A DNA stretch of 41,808 nt from Thermoguttaceae bacterium. GTDB lineage: Bacteria; Planctomycetota; Planctomycetia; Pirellulales; Thermoguttaceae. The stretch spans positions 77,860-119,667 of the forward strand of contig JANXBW010000014.1 in NCBI GenBank assembly GCA_025060325.1. Direction: 5' to 3'. Positions 1 through 9,088 of the stretch are shown here, piece by piece. Position numbers and translations under genes: made by a program. Below the pieces are notes generated by a model that was not told where the DNA came from, made no database searches, and was given only the letters and a program-made list of their open reading frames with translations. Position 1 is the first letter of the stretch. Each line of letters starts with the position of its first letter.

Positions 1-966
1 CACATAGCCACTCACCAATCGCGTGGTGACTCTTCCGGTTAAAAGATTCTTTTGTCGGAGGACCTGACCCGCGTACAAAAGCCCCGTTTGGCTCAAGCCG
101 ACCACAATATCGGCGTTGGGCCGACTCACTCCGTCCACAAGAATAATCCCCACCTCCCCCATTTTGACACGGAATTCTTCCACGATCTTGCCGCGGAGAA
201 GCTGATACTGTCGGGGAGTGACATGGGTGAGAACGCCCCCTTCGTAAACAGAAGATGCGCCCAGGGGAAGCTGCAGCAGGTGGGGGGGAAGATCGCTTGG
301 CTCCACAAATGTGGACTCGAAGTCCCACCGGCCCACGATGACTTCCCCGGAAGTGGTGCCGGCATACCAGCGCCTTAAGACCGGATCAAACCGCCATCCA
401 CAAATCGTATCTTCTGCGGGCACAAGCCAATGCTCGCCCAAAACCTTCCCATCCGCAGCACAAATTGCCCTGGCCCAGCCCCGCCCTACGACAACAAGCA
501 TCCGCACCGCTTCATCGCTAATCACCTGCGGGAGGGAGTCAGGCACCGCCTCAGTTAAAGCCCGCGAGGGCAAAAAACCCTCGGCCGCTCCGCTCGACAG
601 CGGCGGCTGGCCCGGGGGCGATCCTGGCGGGGGCGAATCCTCACCGCCTGAACCATCACTCACGTGGTCGTTGACACCGGCTACCTTATCCGGGGCCGGC
701 TTGACGAGCTGCCCACCCTGAGGCGGCGTTACAAGGGCCTGCGAGGACAAGAAAAACTTAGGGCTTACTGAGCCGGGCAGGAAAATCGGAATAACCACGA
801 GAAGTAAGTAGACAAAAACGCCAAAGACGGTAACGATCACACCAATCCCGCCCAAAGTTATGAGCACCCGGGCGACCTTGTCAGCGATCTTAGCGGCAAG
901 CGATACTCGCCGTGGGCGGCGGATCTCCGACAAGTCCGGTTGGTTTTGCCTCTCTCCCGCAGACAC
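1..966 (-). CDS. pstC: Phosphate ABC transporter permease PstC, N-terminal part (runs off left edge)
   Basis: The frame is open for about 320 codons from a GTG at 966 to the window edge without a stop. The N-terminus is basic (RRPRRVS), then comes a short amphipathic stretch (AAKIADKVARVL) and one strong membrane helix (residues about 28-52), as in PstC inner-membrane subunits. The next 270 residues are soluble: a Gly/Pro/Ser-rich linker and then a beta-rich region (VRMLVVVGR, GEVIVGRWDFE), probably periplasmic. The permease core with the remaining helices would lie beyond the window. Start choice: GTG 966 has TTGGAG 12 bases upstream; a TTG at 1023 in the same frame is possible. It follows pstS by about 230 bases on the same strand, which supports the transporter role. 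From family knowledge, PstC pairs with PstA to form the phosphate channel. The identification rests on the N-terminal helix and on the context. Confidence 0.72.
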   Translation of the reverse strand, partial: MSAGERQNQPDLSEIRRPRRVSLAAKIADKVARVLITLGGIGVIVTVFGVFVYLLLVVIPIFLPGSVSPKFFLSSQALVTPPQGGQLVKPAPDKVAGVNDHVSDGSGGEDSPPPGSPPGQPPLSSGAAEGFLPSRALTEAVPDSLPQVISDEAVRMLVVVGRGWARAICAADGKVLGEHWLVPAEDTICGWRFDPVLRRWYAGTTSGEVIVGRWDFESTFVEPSDLPPHLLQLPLGASSVYEGGVLTHVTPRQYQLLRGKIVEEFRVKMGEVGIILVDGVSRPNADIVVGLSQTGLLYAGQVLRQKNLLTGRVTTRLVSGYV

Positions 967-1194
967 AGTTTTGCTTGACTCCAAATTGAGCGTCGATCTC
1001 TCGGAGCGGCAAATAGCCGGCAACGGCTGATTAGCCGAGGTGACTCAACTCCCAACCCCACCGCTTGCGCCGCGCCGGCTCGGTAAAGGCCGAGACCCGG
1101 GCTGGATTCAACACTCCGGCAGAAGTAACCCGGTGGAGAATCGGACAATTCACATTTACACAGGCCAGGTATTGCTTATTTTTCAGTTAAGCGT

Positions 1195-2193
1195 CTACTT
1201 GGGCTCGATACCCACGCTCTTAAGTGCCTCCCGAGCCATCTCCCACGTTATGGGGAAATAACCATCCTTGATGACCTGTGCCTGTCCATCCTTGCTCAGG
1301 ATATACCGCACGAATTCCCGCCGCAACGGGTCCAATTGCGAGCCCGGGCGATAGTTGATGTAAACAAAAAGGATCCTCGTCAGCGGATAGTCGCCCGAGT
1401 AGGCATGTTCCGGTGCACATTCCACAAAGGGCTGACCCGGGGCACTAGCCAACGGCACAACCCGCACATCGGCCGTCTTGTAACCCATGCCGCTGTACCC
1501 GATAGCAAAACGGTCGGAGCCAACCCCCTGCACGACCGAGGAGCTTCCGGGCTGCTCCTTTACTTCGTCCTTAAAGTCGCCCCCTAACAGCACATGCTCC
1601 TTGAAAAACCCATAAGTACCAGAGGCAGAGTTTCGGCCATAAAGACTGATTGGCCTTTGGGCCCACTCGCCCGTCAGACCTAAATCCCCCCAAAACCGGA
1701 TGTCGCGGGGATAACCGCTTCGCCGGGTTTTGGAAAAGATGGCGTCAAGCTGGGGCAAGGTTAGCCCCGACAGGGGATTATCCCGGTGAACATACACAGC
1801 TAGTAAGTCAATGGCCGTGGGAATGGCCGTGGGCTTATAACCGAATCGCTTTTCGAAGGCGTCCACTTCGCTTGGCTTCATCTCCCGGCTCATCGGACCG
1901 AATTGCGCAGTACCGGCAATCAACGCCGGCGGTGCCGTTGACGAGCCCTTGCCCTCAATTTCAATTTGCACACCGGGGTAATACTGTCGGAATCCCTCGG
2001 CCCAAAATGTCATCAGGTTGTTCATCGTATCGGAGCCGACGCTTTTTAGTTTTCCTGAAATCCCAGGCACCGGCTTATACGAAGGAAAACGCGGGTCCAC
2101 TTCGATCTGGGCCAACGCGTCACTTCCTACCGCGACAAAAGCCAGAGCCGCCACAACATTTAGCACCCCCCATAGCCGGCCGAACCTTTTCAT
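1195..2193 (-). CDS. pstS: PstS-like phosphate-binding protein
   Basis: This is a 332-residue periplasmic substrate-binding protein of the PstS family, which captures phosphate for the Pst ABC transporter. The ATG at 2193 is preceded by AAAGGAGT at ideal spacing; the frame extends 13 codons further upstream, but that would spoil the signal peptide. Residues 1-29 form a typical Sec signal (MKRFGRLW, hydrophobic core, then ALA before QIEV). Family motifs follow: VGSDTMNNLM near the mature N-terminus, GKGSSTAPPALIAG (phosphate loop), GPMSREMKPSE, and GRNSASGTYGFFKE around residue 195. The length fits the family. Transcription is leftwards into pstC. A promoter-like sequence lies about 230 bases upstream. 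I saw no convincing PHO box, so phosphate control is only inferred from the family. Confidence 0.93.
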   Translation of the reverse strand: MKRFGRLWGVLNVVAALAFVAVGSDALAQIEVDPRFPSYKPVPGISGKLKSVGSDTMNNLMTFWAEGFRQYYPGVQIEIEGKGSSTAPPALIAGTAQFGPMSREMKPSEVDAFEKRFGYKPTAIPTAIDLLAVYVHRDNPLSGLTLPQLDAIFSKTRRSGYPRDIRFWGDLGLTGEWAQRPISLYGRNSASGTYGFFKEHVLLGGDFKDEVKEQPGSSSVVQGVGSDRFAIGYSGMGYKTADVRVVPLASAPGQPFVECAPEHAYSGDYPLTRILFVYINYRPGSQLDPLRREFVRYILSKDGQAQVIKDGYFPITWEMAREALKSVGIEPK

Positions 2194-2594
2194 TTCGCAC
2201 ACTCCTTTCAGGCAAGGCTTCACCCACACCATGCTTAAGACACTTCATTTGTGCGAATGCACTTTTAGTGCTTCATCCACACCCCAACTCAGAACGGAAC
2301 CGATCCCAATCGCCGTCACGGGTAAAGGATAAGAACCCGTCGGATCCGTTAAGCTGCACGCATGAGCTGAAGCACCGCCAGCGGCCTTCAAAATGCGGAT
2401 AAGCTTCAACACCCCACAGCATTATAAAACTGCTTCAATATATGAGCAAATTCGTGACTATATGGCGGATTCCCCGGCAAAATCTAACCCGTTAAAAAGT
2501 CGGAAATTCTTGCCGTCCCAAGCACGTTTCTCTCCCTGCCGCGGATAGTGTGTGAACGCCGACTGGTCTTCGTCCCGCCGCCGCACAAAACTTT
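2194..2594. other. Intergenic region between mnmE and pstS
   Basis: This 401-base stretch has no credible gene. It is richer in A+T than its surroundings, mainly at 2400-2460, where a promoter-like sequence for pstS sits. I see no strong terminator hairpin after the mnmE stop codon. Confidence 0.6.
2421..2449 (-). promoter_or_regulatory. Probable sigma-70 promoter of pstS
   Basis: On the minus strand TTGCTC (2449-2444) and a perfect TATAAT (2426-2421) are separated by exactly 17 bases. The -35 box matches at only 3 of 6 positions, which is typical of promoters that need an activator such as PhoB. Transcription would start near 2414 and give a leader of about 220 bases before the pstS ATG. 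TCAC/TCAT repeats overlap the -35 region but are 12 rather than 11 bases apart, so I do not call a PHO box. Confidence 0.5.
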
Positions 2595-4103
2595 TCATTT
2601 GCCGATGCAAAATCGGCTAAAAATCTGATCCAAAATCTCCTCAGTGTAAACGCTCCCGGTAATGGTCCCCAGCGCATCGAGTGCTACCCGCAGTTCCGTG
2701 GCGACAAGTTCTTCGCCCAGCCCCAAGCGGTTCAGCTCCAATGCGCGGTCCACGGCAGTTATCGCCTCCTCCAGGGCACTCCCCGCCCGAAGGGCAGTCG
2801 TCGGAATGACTTCGCCCGCTTGCGATAGCTCTCGGCGAAGGATTGACGACACCACCTGTTCAAGCTCGCCAAGCCCCTCACCCGTGCGACTGCTTGTCAC
2901 CACGACCGGATACACCTCCGATAGTCGTTTGGCTAGTTCGACTACCTCCGGGTGCCAAGCAAGATCCGCTTTGGTGATTGCCACAACGCGGTAGGCCCTT
3001 CCTCCAGCACGAGTAACCGGGGGAATTGCTGAGGGTTTTTGGGAGCAGTCAACGCAAAAGATCTCAATCCGCGCTTGGCCCAACTGTGCTCGGGCACTCA
3101 CTTGTGCCCAGCGGTCTGGATCCCAGCCGTGTAGCCACTGATCCACAGGATCCGACTGCCGTGCTTTGTCGAAGGGAGACTCCGCGGGACCTCGGCCGAC
3201 CGCATGCAGGGCACATTCTCCCTCCCCCGTGATACCCGCGCAGTCGACCAAGGTCAGCTCCATTTCGTTTACAAACCAGCGAGCGGTCAAATAATCCCGG
3301 GTGGTTCCCGGCAAATCAAAAACCAAAGCCTCCTGCCGGCCTAAAAGTGCATTAAAGAGGCTACTTTTACCCGCGTTGGGAGGTCCCACCAGTACCACAG
3401 CCCAAGCTTCTTCCGGCGCGCGGCGGGCTTGCAGCTTCTGGGCGGCGGCCGCCAGCTTTGCTCGAATCTGCTCAAGACGTGTCAACAACTCCTGGTGACT
3501 TAACGGTCGCACGTCCTCCTCGTCAGGGAAGTCAAGCCCAGCTTCAAGGAGGGAAACCAGTTCCAGCAAGGATTGGCGGAGGTTTTCAAGCTGGGCTCTG
3601 ATCCCCCCGGCAAGCTGCCGCAGGGCAATTTCAAGGGACTGGTCATCCCAGGCATCCACAACACCCAATACAGCTTCGGCTTGAGTAAGATCCATCTTGC
3701 CGCACAAGAAGGCTCGAAGGGTAAACTCCCCTGGGCGGGCTAGCCGGGCGCCACTGGCCACCAAACTTTCCACAACCGCCTCAAGTACCGGGCGTGATCC
3801 CACGGTGTGGATCTCTACAAGGCTATCCCCGGTGTAGCTTGCCCCCTCCGGCCAAAAGTAGAGATAGGCAGGTAACGCAGTGGCAAAGCCCTTTGGACGT
3901 AAGGTAGCCGCGGAGACCTCCCCTGGCCTCGGCGACCAGCTTTTGGCCCTCGATCCCTTGTCGACTAATTGACTTACAACGGCGAGTGCAGCGGGACCGC
4001 TGATCCGGACAATCCCCAAGGCGCCCGGCCCAGTGGTGGAGGCAATCGCAACGATCGTGTCCGCGCGATCAGCTTGCAACATACTTGTTGGGGAATCCGC
4101 CAC
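2595..4103 (-). CDS. mnmE: tRNA modification GTPase MnmE
   Basis: This 502-residue protein has the full MnmE layout. The N-terminal folate-binding domain has DTIVAIASTTGPGALGIVRISG at 15-36 and GEFTLRAFLCGKMDL at 125-139. A helical domain follows, then the inserted G domain with G1 GPPNAGKS (240-247), G2 TTRD (267-270), G3 DCAG (287-290) and G4 TKAD (377-380). The C-terminus is FCIGK with the invariant Cys. From the family, it works with MnmG to put the cm5/cmnm5 group on U34 of certain tRNAs. Oddity: after G3 there are about 40 extra residues (293-335, including the run from ECALHAVGRG to DQWLHGWDPDRW) where relatives have a short switch II. The start is GTG at 4103 with a poor ribosome binding site; ATG at 4082 is an alternative. 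yidC lies 146 bases upstream on the same strand, a common bacterial neighbourhood. Confidence 0.95.
   Translation of the reverse strand: MADSPTSMLQADRADTIVAIASTTGPGALGIVRISGPAALAVVSQLVDKGSRAKSWSPRPGEVSAATLRPKGFATALPAYLYFWPEGASYTGDSLVEIHTVGSRPVLEAVVESLVASGARLARPGEFTLRAFLCGKMDLTQAEAVLGVVDAWDDQSLEIALRQLAGGIRAQLENLRQSLLELVSLLEAGLDFPDEEDVRPLSHQELLTRLEQIRAKLAAAAQKLQARRAPEEAWAVVLVGPPNAGKSSLFNALLGRQEALVFDLPGTTRDYLTARWFVNEMELTLVDCAGITGEGECALHAVGRGPAESPFDKARQSDPVDQWLHGWDPDRWAQVSARAQLGQARIEIFCVDCSQKPSAIPPVTRAGGRAYRVVAITKADLAWHPEVVELAKRLSEVYPVVVTSSRTGEGLGELEQVVSSILRRELSQAGEVIPTTALRAGSALEEAITAVDRALELNRLGLGEELVATELRVALDALGTITGSVYTEEILDQIFSRFCIGK
3092..3109. repeat. Perfect 6-bp hairpin at the edge of the MnmE insertion
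   Basis: GGGCAC and GTGCCC are separated by TCACTT, a perfect 6-bp stem inside mnmE. It lies at the boundary where the extra residues after the G3 motif end and the canonical sequence resumes. The two DnaE2 insertions also carry hairpins. Confidence 0.45.
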
Positions 4104-4249
4104 TTTCGCTGACTAGATAGCGCCACCCGGGAAGGATAGCGCAAGCGCCTGAACCTGATTTCGCCGAATAAAAAGGCTGGCCCCTTCTCTACGACTTCTA
4201 CCAGCACGCCGCCTAGCGCTACACTTTCCGTTGTGGAGCTATTTAGCAG

Positions 4250-6937
4250 TTAGCTTGGTGGATTTTTTTTCGTTTTCTTAGAAAGCATGCGCCGCAGCTG
4301 CCGCGAACCAAAGGAACCTCGGGGTTTTTTCCGGCCCGATTCTTCTGTCAATTCTTCCAAACGCGACCGAAGCCGTTCCAGCCAACCTTCCCCTTTGCGG
4401 GCGGAGGGCTTTGGGGGCGGTGGCGGCGGCTCTTCCTCTTTGGGCGGTGCAAGTTTCGGCAGGAACTGCCGTTCTGCTAATCCCCAAAGGCTGGATGCGA
4501 TGAAGTACAAACAAAGCCCACTAGCGACCTTGTAGAAAAGGACCCCCATAAAAATAAGCATGAACGTCATTACCCGCTGCTGCATCGCCGCTTGTTCATC
4601 CGCAGGCGGCGGACTGAGCACCTTTTGCTGCCAAATAAAGAGGGCAATCGTCAACACCGGAAGAATGTTGAAATATGGTCCGAGGGCAAAAAGCCCGTAG
4701 CCCTCGTTGAACCAGTGCCAACCTAAGGCGGCCCAAAACCCGCTCCAATCAAGTAACATGTCCGGGGCAGAAAGATCCGAGCACCACCGAATGGCATCGC
4801 TAATCAAAGGGGCCGCCCGTAGCTCCACATCGACCATAAGCGCCCGGTACAACCCGATAAATACCGGAAGCTGAAGCAACAAGATCAAGCACCCACCCAG
4901 GGGATTGTAGTTGTATTTTCGAAATAGCTCCTGCTGCGCTCGAAGCCGTTGCTGCGGATCGTTTTTATATTTTTCGTAAATGCGGCGTAATTCCGGCTGG
5001 ATTTGTTGCATCTTTTGCGCGGCAAGCGCTTGTTTTCGGCTAAGCGGGAACATGGCCAATCGAACGAGAACCGTCAACGCAATGATGGCTAGCCCGTAGT
5101 TAAAAAGCACGTAGTCATGGAGAAAATGGAGAAGCCAAAGCAGTGGGATGGCCACCCACCAAAACCATCCGTAAACGACAAGTTCTCGCAAGCCATAGTG
5201 AGCAAGCAGTGCCGGCCGTTTTGGTCCAGCAAAGATGCGGTATTCATGAACAAGCTCGCCGCCGTTTCCGGGCAGGGAAAAATCAATTGTCATTAGCTGG
5301 CAAGAAGTGTTAGTGAGATTTTTGCGATCGGTCCGCACCGGACCGAAGCGGATGGGCTGGGCGGCATGGTACCTCTCCTCGCGGAGGTCGCTGCGCTGGG
5401 GAAGGAGAACGACCGAAAAGTACTGGGCATCCACGCCGAGATAGCGAAGGATTTGGCCGTGCTCTTCCCGCCACAAAGGCGGCCGCCCCTCAGCGATTCG
5501 CCAACAGCTAATGAGGTCCCACCGGCCGCCGTGCCAAGCCACAGCCACGTCGCGAAGACCATAGGCCCCCCAGCCGGGTCCAACCTTCGTGGCATACCAG
5601 TGCCCCTCAGTGGGAAGCCCGTTTGGGCCATCCAGTTGATAAGCCACTCGACGGGGCTCACTCCCCAAGTTGCGAATTGCCACACGCAGGGTTAGATGAT
5701 AACCCGGAAAAGAGCGATTATTGATGTGGGGCTCCGGTACCCGGACCAACTCGTATGTCTTTTCGACTTCAAGCTGAAGCCATTCAAGCCGACGACGAAA
5801 GGTCACGCTTTGGTCAGTTTTTCCAACTATTTCCCAAGTTGCGTCGCGGAGGTCAACCCCCGGTAGTTCCAAGGCGGCTGGATCAATCTCTGCAAGGTCC
5901 GCCGCCAATTCGTCGACGAACTGTCTGGCAGCCGAGGCCATCCCAAAGCGTAGCCGCAGTTCCTCCTTCCGATTGTGTACAAGCTGAGTGAACTCCTTGT
6001 GGAGATTGGAAAGCTCCCCGGCAATGCCAGCAAGTCCGGCTTCGTCCATCTTTTCCCGCTGAAGCCGCCGCTTAATCTGCTCGACAGCCTCCCGGAGCGA
6101 CTCCACCCGACGGCGAACATCCACTAGGCGCTGATCATCGACAGCGGCAAGTGTCAGTAGGAAGGAGGCCGGCGAGCCCCACTCGGGGCGAATAACCTCC
6201 ACCGGTTGCCGGGCAAGCTGAACGGTTACCTCAACGGGCTTACCCTCCCGGTCAACAGTTATTCGCATCCGCTGACCAGGGCGAGTTTTTCGCAGATAGC
6301 CCTCCACCTGGCTCCAGCTCGCCACGGGCAAGTCGTCCACAGCGACAATACGATCCCCAGGGCGAATGCCTGACTTGGCCGCCGGAGTACCAGGACCTAC
6401 CACCGCAACTGGACAGCCTAACTGACCTGAGGGTCCTTCACCGCCAAGATGACCCAAGTATCCCCATCGGGCGTCCGTGGCTCGGTAACGCGGATCGTTT
6501 AGCTCAATGCGAACAACCGAGGCTCCGCGGTTCGACAGCGTGACCAACATCCGATAGCCACTGGCAGGATCAAGGGAACCTAAGGCCACATACTGGAGAG
6601 GCGGAAGCTGCTCCGGCTTGGTCACCTCCTCGGGCGGCTGAGAAGGTTGCGACTTGGACTCCGCCGCCAAGTCTTCGGGCGTTTTTAACTCGGTAGCCTC
6701 TTTGGGTTGCTCTTGACCCATTTGGCCTGAAGCCAGAGCACTCGGCTGCCCGGCGGGACCTTTCGCCTCACCTGGGGAGACGGGTTGCTTTACGGTAGGC
6801 GGTGGCTCCGACACCGGTTTTCTCCCGCGGGGGGCATAAAGGTAGGCATTGAAAGCCAAGATCGCCATCGACAAGGTGACAAAAAGCACATAGCGGACGA
6901 GCATGTTGTAGTTGGAAGATTGAAACTGCATGCTCAT
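4250..6937 (-). CDS. yidC: Membrane protein insertase YidC with PDZ-like domain
   Basis: This is an 895-residue YidC/Oxa1 protein, long for the family (E. coli about 550). In order: transmembrane helix 1 (12-34), a Pro/Glu-rich linker (37-113), a periplasmic region holding a PDZ-like segment (about 173-242; VAVVGPGTPAAKSGIRPGDRI then IVAVDDLPVASW), a charged, probably coiled-coil stretch (270-335), the beta-rich P1 domain (to about 575), and the conserved insertase core (590-825). The core has VLVRLAMFPLSRKQ with the groove arginine at about 626, the MQQIQPELRRIYEKYKND loop, and helices to YFIASSLWGLAERQ. A Pro-rich, then basic tail (831-895) could contact ribosomes. From the family, it inserts and folds inner-membrane proteins. 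The start is ATG at 6937 with a weak ribosome binding site; an ATG two codons on is also possible. mnmE follows on the same strand. Confidence 0.95.
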   Translation of the reverse strand: MSMQFQSSNYNMLVRYVLFVTLSMAILAFNAYLYAPRGRKPVSEPPPTVKQPVSPGEAKGPAGQPSALASGQMGQEQPKEATELKTPEDLAAESKSQPSQPPEEVTKPEQLPPLQYVALGSLDPASGYRMLVTLSNRGASVVRIELNDPRYRATDARWGYLGHLGGEGPSGQLGCPVAVVGPGTPAAKSGIRPGDRIVAVDDLPVASWSQVEGYLRKTRPGQRMRITVDREGKPVEVTVQLARQPVEVIRPEWGSPASFLLTLAAVDDQRLVDVRRRVESLREAVEQIKRRLQREKMDEAGLAGIAGELSNLHKEFTQLVHNRKEELRLRFGMASAARQFVDELAADLAEIDPAALELPGVDLRDATWEIVGKTDQSVTFRRRLEWLQLEVEKTYELVRVPEPHINNRSFPGYHLTLRVAIRNLGSEPRRVAYQLDGPNGLPTEGHWYATKVGPGWGAYGLRDVAVAWHGGRWDLISCWRIAEGRPPLWREEHGQILRYLGVDAQYFSVVLLPQRSDLREERYHAAQPIRFGPVRTDRKNLTNTSCQLMTIDFSLPGNGGELVHEYRIFAGPKRPALLAHYGLRELVVYGWFWWVAIPLLWLLHFLHDYVLFNYGLAIIALTVLVRLAMFPLSRKQALAAQKMQQIQPELRRIYEKYKNDPQQRLRAQQELFRKYNYNPLGGCLILLLQLPVFIGLYRALMVDVELRAAPLISDAIRWCSDLSAPDMLLDWSGFWAALGWHWFNEGYGLFALGPYFNILPVLTIALFIWQQKVLSPPPADEQAAMQQRVMTFMLIFMGVLFYKVASGLCLYFIASSLWGLAERQFLPKLAPPKEEEPPPPPPKPSARKGEGWLERLRSRLEELTEESGRKKPRGSFGSRQLRRMLSKKTKKNPPS

Positions 6938-8150
6938 AAGCTAAGTAATTCCGGCAATTTTGTGCTCAGCTTCTCTCCCAGATCCGTGCCTACTTCATAG
7001 GAATGCCAACTCGACTGTCGAGCTCCCGACATAAGAGAAACTAATGGCCTCGTTTCACCCCTTCGCCTTGGGGGTCAAAAAGCCAAGTCGCATGGCTTCC
7101 AGCCCCGGAGCTGGCCCCAGTCGCTGATTTGTTTCGGCTTTGGCGCAAGACAATGTCTCGCAATCAAGCGGGAAGGCTCGCGAACCTTCGCTTGAAGGCA
7201 GACCATCGCGGAGATACGCCAAATGCAACGCTGATCGCTCGAACTGCGGCAGCCCGCGCCGGCCAGCGGGTGTACGCTCCCGTTGGGATTTGGGGAATCC
7301 GGTCGGTATGCGGGTATTCCAGAATATTACCAAAGCTGTCCGACAAGAAGCGGCCAGCAAGTCCCAAATTGCCGGTGGGCCGGCTTCAAGGCCGCTATGG
7401 GACGCGCCGGGAAGCGTCGAGGGTCTTTTCCGAGGAGCAGGCTGAGCGGTCCGGAAGCGCGGCCATTGGTCGTGCGAGGGGATCATACCCCCCGATCGAG
7501 TAGCATCCACCGCAGCTCATCCCTAGCGCTTTGGGGAGAAATTTCGCCCTCACCTCCGCCGGATACCCGGAATTTGGCTACCCCGAAAGTGACCGCGCGA
7601 CTCTGGGAAAGAGCCGTGGCCGAGGTGGGCGCAACACGAGAGCGAAAGGCTTCGCTCGCCGCTGAGTCGGTCGTGAGCTCGATGAAGCGTATTTTCCCGG
7701 TGGCTCGGCCCCCATCCCCTAAGCACCAGGGTAGAATGGGGAGTGCGCGGCAGAATTGGCCGAAGCAGTTGCGGCGGGTTGGGCAGCTTAGAACTAGATT
7801 ACGTCGCATTTTTTGGCGGAGCCCGAATCCAGGAAGGTAGAGCGGCTGCTTCCGAATTTTAAATCGTCACCAAAAAAGTGATATATAGAGAAGGCTGCAC
7901 GAAGGGGTCTTCCGGAGACATGTCATTGGCCGGGATTCTAGACCACTCCTTCCCCTTAGTGCACTTTTCGACAGGTTTCCCAGCAGTTTCAGGGCAAAGG
8001 CTTGGAACCGGGGCTGGGTTACCAAGTCTACGGCATGCTGCGCCCGGGGAACGCGAAGCCGAGAAGGACCGGCCCGATTTCACCGGCCGCTTGCCCGGCT
8101 TCCCCTGGCGAGGCGGGGCGTGGAGGGAAAAACCTTGGCATGCTCGCATT
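6938..8150. other. Long gene-poor stretch between yidC and plsC
   Basis: About 1.2 kb lies between the divergent yidC and plsC. Several overlapping reading frames of 100-185 codons are open on both strands (for example + 7283-7840 and - 7483-7809), but none shows a recognisable domain, a good ribosome binding site, or residue composition like its neighbours. A perfect 7-bp hairpin with a 4-base loop lies at 7640-7657 (GAGCGAA/TTCGCTC). The plsC frame is open from 7878, but its first 90 codons do not look like the family. I looked for RNase P, SRP and tmRNA signatures and did not find them. Confidence 0.5.
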
Positions 8151-8750
8151 GTGGGGACGTTTTTAACCACGCTAGCCAAGATCGTCACGGGAGTGCAGGT
8201 CCGCTGGGTTGATTGTCAGCCGGATACATGTCAACGAGTTTACTTCGCCAATCACACCAGTCATTTAGACCCGGTAATCCTTTGGGCCGTTCTTCCTCCG
8301 GCAGTGCGGGCGTTGACTCGTCCGGTGGCCGCCAAGGACTATTGGACCGCCGGCTCGGTGCGTCGCTACTTGGCAACGGTAGTTTTCAACGCCATACTGA
8401 TTGATCGACTAGAGATCAGGGTGCGTCGGAATCCCGTCGACGTCATGCTGGAGGAGCTGGGGGATAGACACTCGCTGATAGTTTTTCCGGAGGGTGGCCG
8501 AACACCTGGCCCGGATGTCGCCCCATTCAAGAGCGGGCTATATTACCTGTGTCGCCGGCGCCCGGAGTTAGAGTTGGTGCCGGTTTATATCGGCAACATG
8601 AATCGAATCTTGCCGCGGGGAGAAATTCTCCCGGTGCCACTTCTGGCGTCGGTTACTTTCGGCCCGCCCATCTGGTTGGAAGCGGGCGAAACTAAAGCGG
8701 CTTTCTTGGAACGGGCCCGGCAAGCTGTGGAAAGGCTCCGGGAGATTTAA
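8151..8750 (+). CDS. plsC: PlsC-type 1-acylglycerol-3-phosphate acyltransferase
   Basis: The protein has the acyltransferase block I NHTSHLDP (the HX4D catalytic pair), a basic stretch RPVAAKDYW, and block III FPEGGRTPG, the substrate-phosphate site. Later blocks are seen as VPVYIGN and VTFGPPI. It should acylate lysophosphatidate to phosphatidate at the membrane. The open frame begins at GTG 7878 and contains ATG 7920, but the first 90 codons are Gly/Pro/Arg-rich and unlike the family. GTG 8151 gives a normal-sized protein of 199 residues starting just before LTTLAKIVTGVQVRW. None of the three starts has a strong ribosome binding site. The next gene on the same strand, 338 bases on, is a CdsA/YnbB-type cytidylyltransferase that would use the product. 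Confidence 0.85.
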   Translation: MGTFLTTLAKIVTGVQVRWVDCQPDTCQRVYFANHTSHLDPVILWAVLPPAVRALTRPVAAKDYWTAGSVRRYLATVVFNAILIDRLEIRVRRNPVDVMLEELGDRHSLIVFPEGGRTPGPDVAPFKSGLYYLCRRRPELELVPVYIGNMNRILPRGEILPVPLLASVTFGPPIWLEAGETKAAFLERARQAVERLREI

Positions 8751-9088
8751 CCGACCTGACCCCCGAGTACTTGCAAGGCCTAGTTGGTGAAGGATGGGGC
8801 CGCGGTGCTGATGCCGGGTGGAGGCCTCACCAGGATCAACATGGGGCCGTTAGCCCGCGGTACCGCGTGGGAATGAGATTTGTGCTGGCCCGGTGTCCAC
8901 TCAGCGGGATGCTCCCAGGCGGTCCTCTTAGCCAAAACCCTGTGGTTTGATAGATACTTCCTGAGTTTTCAGCCCGAGGCCGTCCCCGGGGTCCCAAAGT
9001 CGGACGGAGGGAAAAACCTCAGTCGCCCAAGCGTCTCGTAAGTTCGGGGAGCAACGGCAGCCACCGCCGGTTGGCCGGAGAGGGTCCC
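8751..9088. other. Spacer between plsC and cdsA
   Basis: This stretch of 338 bases holds no credible gene. It includes a 12-base palindrome CGCGGTACCGCG near 8857 and the ribosome binding site of cdsA (GGAGAGGG at 9077-9084). I see no clear promoter or terminator, so co-transcription with plsC remains open. Confidence 0.45.

Noticed and set aside
2440-2465. Possible PHO box upstream of pstS
   Set aside because: The TCA repeats are 12 bases apart rather than 11, and the flanking bases do not match CTGTCA.
7055-7840. Overlapping frames of 100-185 codons on both strands between yidC and plsC
   Set aside because: No domain, no ribosome binding site, and residue make-up rich in Arg, Ser, Gly and Pro, as expected from random GC-rich DNA.
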